Source: an uncultured Mediterraneibacter sp.
GTDB taxonomy: Bacteria; Bacillota; Clostridia; Lachnospirales; Lachnospiraceae
DNA length: 64,000 nucleotides
NCBI GenBank assembly: GCA_944381935.1
Contig: CALWMN010000001.1
Coordinates: 124,001 to 188,000, forward strand
Reading direction: 5' to 3'
The notes beneath the pieces were generated by a model, which ran no database searches, was not told the DNA's origin, and was given only the letters and a program-made list of their open reading frames with translations. Shown piece by piece: positions 53,155 through 62,194 of this stretch (its first letter is position 1; each line of letters begins with the position of its first letter). The position numbers were made by a program, and so were the translations under genes.

Positions 53155-53515
53155 TCAGAAGTTTACTTCCATATTATCCAGCTTTGCTATCCCATTTTCA
53201 ATCCTTGCCCTATCGCCCAAGTAGTTATATACTTCCATAATTACATCAAAATGAGCGTGTCCCATGATGTACTGTAATACCTTAATATCCATATGGCACT
53301 CTGCCATTCTGGTGCAGGCCGTAAGATTCATAACATGGGCAGAAATCTTTGGAAGCAGTTCTGCTTTCCTCTATTCTTTGTTTACCTTTCTTTCCCTTTG
53401 GGACTTCCTGTGTCATGGGGATCACATGAATACCAGAATCCGGCTTTAGAGTAGAAATATGAAAGCGACAGACATCCCTATAGTTCTTGTAAATGAGCCG
53501 GCAGTCTACATTCAA
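53155..53515 (-). pseudogene. Second tyrosine integrase, dead C-terminal remnant
   Basis: The last 60 or so codons read ISAHVMNLTACTRMAE, DIKVLQYIMGHAHFDVIMEV, YNYLGDRARIENGIAKLD and stop at 53155-53157. They align with the intact integrase's C-terminus. Upstream, CRLIYKNYRDVCRFH aligns with its QLTYKNYGDGCNFH after an internal deletion and frame change. The conserved LRHT is MNLT, so the second catalytic Arg is gone. It starts 12 bases after attR, as expected for an older element in the same site. Confidence 0.82.
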
Positions 53516-53761
53516 GCATCTGTCCTTATATATGACAGCATAGTTAAAACAACATGTGGCTTGGCAACAAGTTCTATTTTCTTATTTTCACATAAGTAAA
53601 TGTGATACAGATAACCTGAATGAACGCCATATGTATCGACCTGCATCTGTAGTGTAAGCGAATAGTGCTTAGCATCAACAAAAAGAGTGTTTTCCCGCTG
53701 CTGATACTAATTTATATAGACTATGCACACAGGATAAGCATAACTAAAATATCTATAATTG

Positions 53762-54733
53762 TTACAAATTATTTTGCATATACTCTTCACGTAAACTCAT
53801 CAAAGTTTTTCCTGTCTTTTGATCTACACAAAAAGCATACGTCTGGACAGATGACCACCCAAAAACTGCTTTCAGCCATTGTTGGATAGACATTAGACTT
53901 CCATCCGTAGTTTTCACCTGTCCATTTTTCTGTAAAATTGCTTCCTCTGTTGTTCCCTTTGCCACCAAAACATCTCCTGGATTTACAATTTCCCACTCCA
54001 GCAATGCATCAATTTTAGGAAGAGATCGTCTTGTAATATCTTTACCACGTTCTTTTGTTAAGTTACCTGTTTTTGAGACGTTTACATAGAAATCTTCATA
54101 TTCTACCACCGGTAATATCTTTTTCATGTCAATCAGTATATTATCTTTAAATTTATGAGGTAAAATTTGATAACAGCTTATATCAACATTATTACTATTT
54201 AACCATGCCACTGCTGATAATGTTTGTTCGTCAAATTCTGATGCCACAAGAATAATTCGCTGATGTTTATTAAATGTAGTAATATCATTTTTCTCAACAA
54301 AATCCGAGAGTTGTCTTTGTGCAATTTCCGCAGAGGTCAGTTCTAAATACCCTATAAATTCCTTCTTATGTTTTTCCACGTATGGTGCAAATACGTTTTG
54401 AATCAGCATATCTGTTGACTTTATGGTAGCACAACTTGCCGCATATCGAATTGCCTGGAATTCAAATGCTTCTTTTCTGTTTTCAATATCTTTTTTATCC
54501 CTTTTAATTTCAATAAGTACTAAATCACCGTTATTGTCGATGGCAGTTAAATCACTTCTTCCGTTCATCTCATTTTTCACCTGCTGTCCAACAATAATCA
54601 TAGATTCTTCATCACCACATAACATATCAATATTGGTTCTAAGAATCTCTTCTATATCACTTTCTCGCATTCCAAGTTCAGAAAAGGTTGTTTCTTCTAA
54701 TTTTGAAGGCTGATTATGATCTAGAAAATACAT
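53762..54733 (-). CDS. NucS/DUF91-like nuclease with RAMA domain
   Basis: 323 residues. The N-terminal PD-(D/E)xK nuclease core is visible as D61 (GRSDLTAID) and E75-x-K77 (LVLIEIKRDK), like EndoNucS/DUF91. A middle domain of about 150 residues follows. The C-terminus (about 245-315; GDVLVAKGTTEEAILQKNG, GSLMSIQQWLKAVFG) resembles RAMA, a domain predicted to bind modified DNA and often found in restriction proteins. The start at 54733 has AAGGAGG six bases upstream. It is likely a modification-related defence nuclease, but no partner is fixed. Confidence 0.7.
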   Translation of the reverse strand: MYFLDHNQPSKLEETTFSELGMRESDIEEILRTNIDMLCGDEESMIIVGQQVKNEMNGRSDLTAIDNNGDLVLIEIKRDKKDIENRKEAFEFQAIRYAASCATIKSTDMLIQNVFAPYVEKHKKEFIGYLELTSAEIAQRQLSDFVEKNDITTFNKHQRIILVASEFDEQTLSAVAWLNSNNVDISCYQILPHKFKDNILIDMKKILPVVEYEDFYVNVSKTGNLTKERGKDITRRSLPKIDALLEWEIVNPGDVLVAKGTTEEAILQKNGQVKTTDGSLMSIQQWLKAVFGWSSVQTYAFCVDQKTGKTLMSLREEYMQNNL

Positions 54734-54779
54734 ATATTTCCTCCTTTGCATCTATCAATTATATCATCAGCTATATCAC

Positions 54780-55656
54780 ATGAGCTGCACTATATCCAAT
54801 CCACAGGTATCCGCCATTAATATACAGTAATTCAATACATCCAATTGCCAGATCCTTTGGATTATGAAACTGTCTCCAATTCCGTCCATCTCTGAATTTT
54901 AATACTTTATCTAAAATAGCCTGTTTGATAATTTCCGCCTCTTTCCCTTACTCAACATCATAGCCGATTTCCTCGCCCATAATTATAAATCCATAATTCA
55001 AATCATATCCCTGCAGCCATTCGTACCAACTGAACTTCTCTTTCTTTCTGATACATTAGCTCATTAAATTTTTTAAAATCTGTAACTCTCTTCAAACCCT
55101 AATTTTGAAAGCTCTTTTTTCTTTCACGATCCCATATGTTTGACTGCTCTGTATGCATTTTCTGCGAAATCTTCTCACACCAATCCCTGACGGACTTACC
55201 ACCTGAATTTCATCATAAAATAATATCGGACATTTACACTGGTGCAGAATCCGGTCCAATTCATCACTATCTGTAGTTAAAACCTATACGTTCACAGGAA
55301 GCCTTAAACGAACCCCCCTATATGAAATATCCTTATATTGATGAATCCTGTGTGCTCCATCCACAAGCAGAATATCATAATTTTGTTTTGCCACATCTGA
55401 CGGAGATAAAATATCTGATGCCTTAATGCCATAAACACTTTTAGAAATACCTTATCCATAGTACCGGGAATTTTTTATCATATTCTTTTTTTCCATAATA
55501 TTCTCCATCAGCCATACCCGCATTTTTGTTACGAACCTCATATAACTCATCTGCCGCAATATACTGAATAAGTTTCGATTCGTAATCAAAAGTAACTGAC
55601 TGATTAAATTTTGAAGAATATATAAAGCATTGGTCAATTTGACAGATAACTTTCAT
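54780..55656 (-). pseudogene. Decayed MazG-like and DUF2075-like genes
   Basis: Short minus-strand stretches in changing frames. FRDGRNWRQFHNPKDLAI (about 54845-54935) resembles the start of MazG-type pyrophosphohydrolases. IKASDILSPSDVAKQNYDILLVDGAHRIHQYK and LDRILHQCKCPILFYDE (split here for reading; about 55190-55440) resemble DUF2075 helicase-like proteins. An open stretch at 55441-55656 leads into the latter and is not itself recognised. Several stops and shifts separate the pieces, so none should be functional. The pair is common in defence islands. Confidence 0.5.
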
Positions 55657-55718
55657 TCCCCCGGCATATTAAGTCCTTTTTGATTATTATTCTATCTCAA
55701 TCCCGCGACCGGCAAATT

Positions 55719-57734
55719 TCAATCCCACTTACATTCCATATGAATCACTGCCCCAGGCATACCGATAAACTGCACATCAAATTTAAGGCTTGGTTCTACT
55801 TTGCCGCTCGCATTATGAATCCTAAAACTCAGCCGCCATCCGTTATCAAGCTCCATTTCAACGGTATTGCTGCTCTTGGGTTTAAATTTTAAGGCGATAA
55901 TCCTGGTTGGCATCTCTACGTCGGGCACCGGAATATCAGGCGCCTTTTTCTTACCAGGTTTATTCAATGTTCCGTTCATATTAAACGCAGAAACCATTGT
56001 GAGACGTCTGTTATCCCTGCTCACAATTTTATAATAATCCTTGATTCCGATTAAGTATCTCATCATCTTCTTCAGGATCTGAGGATTCTCTTGGTAACTC
56101 CTTTGGACCTCATCTATAAATGCCTGTAATAAAGGAATATATATCTGTTGGTCTTTATCCCCAATATTCGACCATCTGGTCCCGTTTTCTTTTTCTTTCT
56201 TTAATCTTTCAAAAACGGGGGTCACAGCATTCCAGTACTTACTGCTGCAGGAAATGTCATACCACTCTTCTCCAAAATCCAATTTATGGCTCAGCCTGCT
56301 GTGTTTTACAGCATCATGATTATGTTTTATGCTCAATCCGATTTCCCAGTTAATACTGTCTCTTTTAAGCACAATATCCCTGACATCCCCTTTTTTCCCC
56401 TGGGCGTCATTCTGAAACCCCAGAACCAGTTCGTCATCCCCTTCAGACAAGTTCGGTTCCAGCTCAAGAATGGTACTGACCGCAGCATTGGCGGACGCCA
56501 TAAAGGTTTCTTTCATGTCATCCTGAATCGACAGCCATGCTTTTTTATTAGCCTCAAGGCTTGTATTCTCTGTCACTTTTATTTTTCTGATTTTATGTAA
56601 TTCTTCAGTCAAACTGCACATCCATGCGTACTCATAAGCCCGCCCCTGTGTATTACTGTTTTTCCTCACTTTTCTTCTATTGTCTTCTTTCGCATCTATT
56701 ACTTCTGTATCAACAATTACATCCAAAGCATTGCCTTCAAGATATTGTTTAATTGCCACTGCTATTTCATATGCGAGATTAACCGGAACTGCATTCCCAA
56801 TCATCTTATACGCAGTATTTGTATCATTATAAATGAACCGGAAACTGTCGGGAAATCCTTGTATCCTTGCCACCTCTCTGATAGTCATCCTTCTATACAG
56901 ATTTTCTTTGCCTTCTACAAATCTGCAGTCATTTTTTCCAGCCTTTACCATTTTAGGCGCCTGCGGGTGCAGCTGGCACTGCCTTCCGGATGCCTGTACC
57001 GTAAACGCCTGCTCATCCCAGGATTTCACCCTGTTTCTGCTCATGAAAATAGGGGAAAATGCTCCCGTATAATATTCGTTATTATTAACCGCTTTTGGAT
57101 TATGATGGTTTTTCGGTCCGGCAGGTACCGCAGTTTCCTGTAAATCCCAAATAACATCTCTAAGCGTTAATTTTTTTTCATCCTCTTTTGTAGAGCCTTT
57201 CGGAAAACCAAAATCGATATTCAGGTCTTTTCTAAACCCAATATAAAATACTCTTTTTCTTTCTTCCGCAACCCCATAATCTTTTGCATTAACCATAGAA
57301 AACGAGACGTCATATCCAGCCTCATCAAACATTTCCAAAATATTTTTAACCGCTTCTGAATGCCGGTTTGCCAACATTCCGCTCACATTTTCCGCCAGGA
57401 AAAACTTTGGCTTAAATTCTTTTAACAGCCTGATATAATCAAAAAACAGTTGTCCTCTTTCGTCTTTAATCCCTTTTAATGCTCCTGCCTCTGACCATGA
57501 TTGGCACGGCGGTCCCCCGATAATGCCATCAACATCTCCATCTATATATTTCAATATATCTTCTTTCGCTATCTTTCTGATGTCCTCTTCAATCAAATGG
57601 GTTTTAGGGTGATTCACTTTAAATGTTTCCCAAATAGATTTATCAAACTCATTTGCAACCGGGATATCAAATCCCGCCTGTTCAAATCCCAAATCTAATC
57701 CTCCACAGCCGCTGAAAAGACTGATTACATTCAT
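55719..57734 (-). CDS. Fused C5-cytosine methyltransferase and HaeIII-type restriction endonuclease
   Basis: 671 residues. Residues 1 to about 345 form a complete C5-methyltransferase: motif [14 protein letters not shown], catalytic C77 in [47 protein letters not shown] and [12 protein letters not shown]. The target-recognition stretch [15 protein letters not shown] and HPQAPKM resembles M.HaeIII. Residues about 375-671 resemble the HaeIII endonuclease family ([46 protein letters not shown]), with a PD-ExK-like D...E-x9-K pattern around 460-490. Normally these are two genes. The start at 57734 has AAGGAGG eight bases upstream. Divergent from vsr. Confidence 0.85.
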   Translation of the reverse strand: MNVISLFSGCGGLDLGFEQAGFDIPVANEFDKSIWETFKVNHPKTHLIEEDIRKIAKEDILKYIDGDVDGIIGGPPCQSWSEAGALKGIKDERGQLFFDYIRLLKEFKPKFFLAENVSGMLANRHSEAVKNILEMFDEAGYDVSFSMVNAKDYGVAEERKRVFYIGFRKDLNIDFGFPKGSTKEDEKKLTLRDVIWDLQETAVPAGPKNHHNPKAVNNNEYYTGAFSPIFMSRNRVKSWDEQAFTVQASGRQCQLHPQAPKMVKAGKNDCRFVEGKENLYRRMTIREVARIQGFPDSFRFIYNDTNTAYKMIGNAVPVNLAYEIAVAIKQYLEGNALDVIVDTEVIDAKEDNRRKVRKNSNTQGRAYEYAWMCSLTEELHKIRKIKVTENTSLEANKKAWLSIQDDMKETFMASANAAVSTILELEPNLSEGDDELVLGFQNDAQGKKGDVRDIVLKRDSINWEIGLSIKHNHDAVKHSRLSHKLDFGEEWYDISCSSKYWNAVTPVFERLKKEKENGTRWSNIGDKDQQIYIPLLQAFIDEVQRSYQENPQILKKMMRYLIGIKDYYKIVSRDNRRLTMVSAFNMNGTLNKPGKKKAPDIPVPDVEMPTRIIALKFKPKSSNTVEMELDNGWRLSFRIHNASGKVEPSLKFDVQFIGMPGAVIHMECKWD

Positions 57735-57837
57735 TAGATTTTCCTCCTTTTTTATCAGCTCTGCCTCCTGCTGAAAATGATTATAATCAGATTTGTATTG
57801 CATCGTCAATACTTCGGCGCGCAAACACATGTTCTCT

Positions 57838-57870
57838 TTTGAATATACCAACGTTTATGGTATACTGTTC
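57838..57870. promoter_or_regulatory. Divergent promoter with palindromic operator between MR fusion and vsr
   Basis: TATACC (57844-57849), nine bases, GGTATA (57859-57864) is a perfect inverted repeat. On the plus strand it overlaps a likely -10 TATACT, about 16 bases after TTGAAT, upstream of vsr. A regulator, possibly the methyltransferase itself, could bind here and control both genes. Confidence 0.5.
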
Positions 57871-57896
57871 ACAACAGTCCAAAGGAGATGATTTCT

Positions 57897-58349
57897 TTGC
57901 CGCGCGATCCCAAAATAATCTCAAAAAACATGAGTAAAATACGCAGTCAAAATACTTCCATAGAATTAATTTTAAGAAAAGCATTATGGAAAAAAGGTTA
58001 TAGATATCGAAAAAATTATAAGGCGCTTCCCGGTTCGCCGGATATTGTTCTCACAAAATATAAAATTGCTGTTTTTTGTGACAGTGAATTTTTTCACGGA
58101 AAAGATTGGGAAATATTAAAATTACGTCTTGAAAAAGGTAAAAATCCTGATTATTGGATCAAAAAAATTGCGAGAAACCGTTTGCGCGACTGGGAGAACG
58201 ACAAGCGTCTGCTGTTTCTGGGATATACGGTCCTTCATTTCTGGGGACAGGATATCATAAAGCATACGGACGAATGCCTCCAGGCAATAGAAGAATCTAT
58301 ATGGGCCAACAAAATCGCTGATGCTGCCGATGATGAAGAATACTTTTGA
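57897..58349 (+). CDS. vsr: Very short patch repair (Vsr-type) endonuclease
   Basis: 150 residues. Vsr signatures are NMSKIRSQNTSIE, LWKKGYRYRKNYKALPGSPDIVL, IAVFCDSEFFHGKDW and ARNRLRDWENDKRLLFLGYTVLHFW. It nicks at T:G mismatches formed when 5-methylcytosine deaminates, protecting the sites modified by the adjacent C5-methyltransferase. The likely start is TTG at 57897, nine bases after AAAGGAG; ATG at 57888 abuts that site. It is divergent from the MR fusion. The usual D-G-C-F-W-H-G block reads CDSEFFHG, so Cys and Gly positions vary. Confidence 0.88.
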   Translation: MPRDPKIISKNMSKIRSQNTSIELILRKALWKKGYRYRKNYKALPGSPDIVLTKYKIAVFCDSEFFHGKDWEILKLRLEKGKNPDYWIKKIARNRLRDWENDKRLLFLGYTVLHFWGQDIIKHTDECLQAIEESIWANKIADAADDEEYF

Positions 58350-58396
58350 CTCTCTGCGCTTCTTCGCACTCAATCCTTTAAAATATCCCCGGAATG

Positions 58397-59728
58397 TTAT
58401 TCTGCCCTTTTCCACCGCACAGTTATCATCGGGATCTGGAATGCCAGCATCGCGATCCATCCAAAAAAGTTTGCCCAGGCAAGTCGGTCGAAACCGCCGT
58501 GCATGACGTGAATCATAAACCATGCGCTTAAAAATCTTGCGGACATATTCAGGACTGTACTGACCAATGTAACCTTCAGATCTCCCAGGCCTCTGAAATA
58601 TCCCTGTATAATATTTGTTGCCGACGGCATAAAGTACATAAACGCAATCAAATGGAGATAAGATACACCCAGACTGATCACTTCTTCCGATGATTCGCTG
58701 ACAAACGTCTGCATGATCTGCCGTGCCCCAAAGAAAACAAGAAGCGCAATCACTGTCGTATACACAGCCTGAAGAAGGATAGAGGAAAGGAATCCTCTCT
58801 TCATCCTCTGAATTTTTCCTGCTCCTCTGTTCTGTGCCATGAACGTCGTAGTGGCATGGGCAATATTCTGCTGCGGAGTCATGGCGAAATCATCGACTCT
58901 GTTGATTGCAGTAAAAGCTGCTATAAATGCCACTCCCTGGACATTTACGACAGTCTGTACACATATTTTTCCGAGCTGGACGCACATCTGCTGGAGGGCG
59001 CTTGTAATGCCATAGTTAAAGGTCCGCAGCAGAATTGACCGGTCAAACACGCCCCACTCTCTTCCCAGACTAAGAAGCGGGACCTTCTTTCTGATATAAA
59101 CCAGGCAGAACAGACAGCACAACACTTCACTCAGCACCGTGGCCAGAGCACTTCCCGGAACTCCCCATTCCACCACGACTACGAAGAACAGATCGAGGAC
59201 AACATTGAGAAACGCACTGATGATCAGAAAATATAGCGGCACCTTACTGTCGCCCAGGGCACGCAATGTATTGGAAAAAAAATTATAGATAAAGGTAAAA
59301 ATCAATCCCACGAATACGATCCGCAGGTACATTACCGCTGAGTGGATAATATCTTCCGGCACCTGAAGCAGCCTCAGAAGCGGATAGGAAAAGGCAATCA
59401 GCAGGATTGCAACCACTGCCGAAAATCCCAGTCCTCCCAGCATTGACGTACTGATCTGCCGTTTGAGCAGATCATACTTTTTTGCCCCATAGTGCGTGCT
59501 CATGAGAATCCCCGCCCCCATGCACATTCCGCTGATAAAAAGGATCACCATATTCATGATCGGTCCGGCGGTCCCCACTGCCGCAAGCGCATCGTCTCCG
59601 ACAAAGCGCCCTACAATAACCGAGTCTGCCGCGTTATAGGTGAGCTGAAACAGATTCCCCAGTACAAGCGGAATCGTAAACCCTGTCAACTGAGGAATGA
59701 TACGTCCCTCCGTCATATCTGTCGTCAT
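58397..59728 (-). CDS. MATE-family multidrug efflux protein
   Basis: 443 residues with about 12 membrane helices and MATE motifs (IIPQLTGFTIPLVLGNLFQL, ADSVIVGRFVGDDALAAVGTAG, AFTAINRVDDFAMTPQQNIAHA). It is a cation-driven exporter of drugs or metabolites. The start at 59728 has AAGGAG eight bases upstream and lies one base from the stop of the YczE-like gene, so translation is coupled. GC content looks like the host's. Confidence 0.93.
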   Translation of the reverse strand: MTTDMTEGRIIPQLTGFTIPLVLGNLFQLTYNAADSVIVGRFVGDDALAAVGTAGPIMNMVILFISGMCMGAGILMSTHYGAKKYDLLKRQISTSMLGGLGFSAVVAILLIAFSYPLLRLLQVPEDIIHSAVMYLRIVFVGLIFTFIYNFFSNTLRALGDSKVPLYFLIISAFLNVVLDLFFVVVVEWGVPGSALATVLSEVLCCLFCLVYIRKKVPLLSLGREWGVFDRSILLRTFNYGITSALQQMCVQLGKICVQTVVNVQGVAFIAAFTAINRVDDFAMTPQQNIAHATTTFMAQNRGAGKIQRMKRGFLSSILLQAVYTTVIALLVFFGARQIMQTFVSESSEEVISLGVSYLHLIAFMYFMPSATNIIQGYFRGLGDLKVTLVSTVLNMSARFLSAWFMIHVMHGGFDRLAWANFFGWIAMLAFQIPMITVRWKRAE

Positions 59729-59729
59729 T

Positions 59730-60413
59730 TCACTGTTCTCCTTCCAGTTTCCAATATGACAGCAGCTTTCCCAACCGTTTTGCAATCAGTCCCACCAGAA
59801 AAGCCGCAGCCACGGTCCCTTCCCTCACTCCCTGCAATTCTCCGGCAAACACAACCGAAAGGATGCAGGCGATTGCAACAAGAGTCACGTCAAAGCCAAC
59901 TTTCATATATCCGAATTTGACCGGCAGCACTTTACATATCGCCAATACCACGCCTTCGCCTGCAAGTACGACGACTCCCGCTTTCACCTCCAGGCTTACC
60001 CCTGCAGCGACAAGAAGGATCCCCACAAGACACAGAAGCCACTGCTGCCAGTATGTGTCATATGTAATTTCCCGGACCGCCCAGACGCCAAAATCCGTCA
60101 GATATCCAAAAAAGACGGCCACGGGAAGCTGCATAAGCTGGATCGGATGATACTTTTTTCCCAAAATCAGAATCTGAATTATAATGAATACCACATGCAT
60201 GATAATTGTTGCTGTTCCAACCGTTAGAGGTGTAAACAGGCTGACCGCATAGGGTACGCTTGAGATCGGGGATGTCCCAAGGCTCGCCTTGATGGAAAGG
60301 GCCACCCCAAACGCCATAACGGACAACCCGATAAGCAGGAGCAAATACCTTTTTAAAATATAAATCGGCAGCTTGTTCAACTCTATCATCCCTTCATATA
60401 AATATAAATCCAT
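59730..60413 (-). CDS. YczE/YitT-like membrane protein
   Basis: About 227 residues with five or six membrane helices (LLLLIGLSVMAFGVALSIKA, GTSPISSVPYAVSLFT, VGILLVAAGVSLEVKAGVVV). It matches the YczE/DUF6198 group often encoded beside MATE transporters. The start is uncertain: ATG at 60413 has a weak site and ATG at 60389 is too near its purine run. It forms an operon with the MATE gene. Confidence 0.8.
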   Translation of the reverse strand: MDLYLYEGMIELNKLPIYILKRYLLLLIGLSVMAFGVALSIKASLGTSPISSVPYAVSLFTPLTVGTATIIMHVVFIIIQILILGKKYHPIQLMQLPVAVFFGYLTDFGVWAVREITYDTYWQQWLLCLVGILLVAAGVSLEVKAGVVVLAGEGVVLAICKVLPVKFGYMKVGFDVTLVAIACILSVVFAGELQGVREGTVAAAFLVGLIAKRLGKLLSYWKLEGEQ

Positions 60414-60477
60414 TCCGTATCCATCCGCCCGCAGAACCCCCAAACATATTTATTATACCACTTTCCCGAAAAAATGT

Positions 60478-60510
60478 GAAAAAAAGAACCCGGCACTTTC
60501 GCACCGGGTC
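60478..60510 (-). terminator. Terminator of hsp20 copy 2
   Basis: ACCCGG (60488-60493) and CCGGGT (60504-60509), with partial extension inward, followed on the minus strand by TCTTTTTTT. It lies 34 bases after the hsp20 stop. Confidence 0.8.
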
Positions 60511-60543
60511 CGTTTCTTATGCTTTATGCCCTTTCGGGAAAGA

Positions 60544-60996
60544 TCATCCTTCAATAGCAATGGTCTTTTTCGTCTCTACTGCTTTCGCATCCTTCTTCGG
60601 AATACTCAGCCTCAGGATGCCGTCCTCAAATTTTGCCTTGATATCATCCTGTGTCACGGCGTCGCCCACATAGAAGCTTCTCTGCATTGCTCCTGCGTAG
60701 CGCTCTCTGCGGATATATTTGCCTTTCTTATCCTTATCGTCTTTGTCAAGTCCTTTTGCAGCGGAAATCGTCAGATAACCGTTCTCAAGCTCAACCCCGA
60801 TCTCATCCTTCTTAAATCCCGGCAGGTCAACATCAAGCTCATATCCGTCTTCATGCTCCCTGATATCCGTCTTCATCATATTCTTTGCATTTTTCCCATA
60901 CAGCGGATTTCTTTTTCCCCAGAAATTTCTGTCAAAAGCAAAATCCATCCAGTCATCATCAAATAAATTCTCTCCAAAAATACTCGGCATTAACAT
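60544..60996 (-). CDS. hsp20: Small heat-shock protein Hsp20, copy 2
   Basis: 150 residues, alpha-crystallin domain as in copy 1, and near-identical over most of its length. The differences are three residues missing near 20-24 and scattered changes such as EDGYELDVDL and FYVGDAVTQDDIKAKF. The start context (AAGGAG, then MLMPSIFGENLFDD) is the same. The promoter has TTGACA (61181-61186) and TATAGT (61157-61162) overlapping a weaker CIRCE. The two copies in the same orientation bracket the accessory region. Confidence 0.95.
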   Translation of the reverse strand: MLMPSIFGENLFDDDWMDFAFDRNFWGKRNPLYGKNAKNMMKTDIREHEDGYELDVDLPGFKKDEIGVELENGYLTISAAKGLDKDDKDKKGKYIRRERYAGAMQRSFYVGDAVTQDDIKAKFEDGILRLSIPKKDAKAVETKKTIAIEG

Positions 60997-61156
60997 AAGT
61001 CATTTCTCCTTTCATCTGAACCCTTGGAACTAAGTTTTTATGAGCCGCTCCTGCGGCTGCCATCAGCACTCTTGAAGTTGTCTCAAGTGTTGCAAGCGAG
61101 AGTAACTCGGGATCCGGAACCCTTCTCTTTTATTCCTTTTCCTTTGTTCTAATTGT

Positions 61157-61207
61157 ACTATAGCACCTATTTATCAGCACTGTCAAGCCTCGAGTGCCAA
61201 TTCTTTT
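61157..61207 (-). promoter_or_regulatory. Degenerate CIRCE/promoter of hsp20 copy 2 and att-like sequence
   Basis: TCAGCACTG (61174-61182), nine bases, GAGTGCCAA (61192-61200) is a CIRCE with three mismatches in total. The 24 bases at 61184-61207 match the attachment core at 18 positions. Promoter boxes are 18 bases apart, as in copy 1. Confidence 0.75.
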
Positions 61208-61288
61208 GTGAAAAAATTGTGAAGTCCTGATTCTCCTTGTTTTTTGGTCTGTTCCATCTCCTGCTTATTGTAAGCATTCTCTGTTTTT

Positions 61289-61353
61289 GCTCATAAAGAT
61301 GAAATCCGTACGCCCTTCAATCTCCACATTCCCCGGAATCCTCCGTAAGAAAT
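61289..61353 (-). pseudogene. Third integrase scrap next to hsp20 copy 2
   Basis: About 65 bp align with the intact integrase gene at 43231-43295 (plus-strand GCTCATAAAGATGAAATCCG in both). This is the region coding for PRDVEIDGLSDFIFMS. Frames are shifted and nothing else of the gene remains. It lies about 85 bp outside the CIRCE of copy 2. The rest of 61,021-61,525 holds no gene I can support. Confidence 0.65.
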
Positions 61354-61525
61354 TCTGGCGTTTCCGGGCTGCAAATGTAATCGCGCCGTGTGCTGTCTGT
61401 CGGTTTCTCCGGTCGTCCCGCGCAAATAAAATAAACCGGACAGGAGAGGAGCAGCAACCGGAAGAAGGTAGATTTCCTGCCCGGTGGCGCCGCCGGTGGA
61501 CGGCTGGTATTCAATTTTGGGCAAT

Positions 61526-62110
61526 TTATTCCGAATAAATATTTTTCCCAAACTCATACGCCTCTTTTAGATGATTTGTTTTATCAATCTGAGGTTTTCC
61601 GTCTGTATGGCCGCAGCCTCCGGCAAGAAGCATACCCTTATCATGAAAACCGATATAATTAATGAATGTATACTGATAATAAGAAGCTGCTTGTTCAAAT
61701 GTCCAGAAATTGTTATCAGCCGCAGTCATAAGAAGCGCACAATCTTTTATCGGATATTTTTCATGTCTGCCAAACGGTGGATTTTCCTCTTTGATTGCAA
61801 TGCAATAAAAACGCTCAATAAATGCCTTTATTCTGGCAGACATTGACCAAAAATAAAGAGGGGAGGCAAAGACAAGGCAGTCTGCTTCTTTAATCTTAGG
61901 AACAAGCTCATTAAACGAATCTTTTTGAATACAGGGTTTTTCATAACGGCAGGCATTACATCCTAAACAAGGTTTTACTTCATTTTTCATAAGAGAAATC
62001 ACTTCAACCGAATGACCTTTTTCTTGTGCTCCTTTTACAAAGCTGTTCACAAGTTGTGCTGTATTCCCGTTTGTTTTTCCGCTGCTTTGAATTACCAGTA
62101 TTTTCTTCAT
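61526..62110 (-). CDS. Flavodoxin-like NADPH-dependent FMN reductase
   Basis: 194 residues: a flavin-binding start KKILVIQSSGKTNGNTAQLV, a Cys-containing loop CLGCNACRYEKPC and ADCLVFASPLYFWSMSARIKAFIERF. This is the iron-sulfur-flavoprotein/multimeric flavodoxin type. It is a cytoplasmic redox protein with unknown partner, monocistronic. Confidence 0.88.
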   Translation of the reverse strand: MKKILVIQSSGKTNGNTAQLVNSFVKGAQEKGHSVEVISLMKNEVKPCLGCNACRYEKPCIQKDSFNELVPKIKEADCLVFASPLYFWSMSARIKAFIERFYCIAIKEENPPFGRHEKYPIKDCALLMTAADNNFWTFEQAASYYQYTFINYIGFHDKGMLLAGGCGHTDGKPQIDKTNHLKEAYEFGKNIYSE

Positions 62111-62194
62111 TGATTTATCCTCTCATTTGTGATACTTATTTTATTCATTATACTATAACTGGTTTTCTCTGAGAATAGGTGAATCGCAAACGCT

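Noticed and set aside
61287-61557. Overlapping frames of about 83-88 residues on both strands upstream of the flavodoxin gene
   Set aside because: They consist of the integrase scrap plus unrelated sequence; no start signals.
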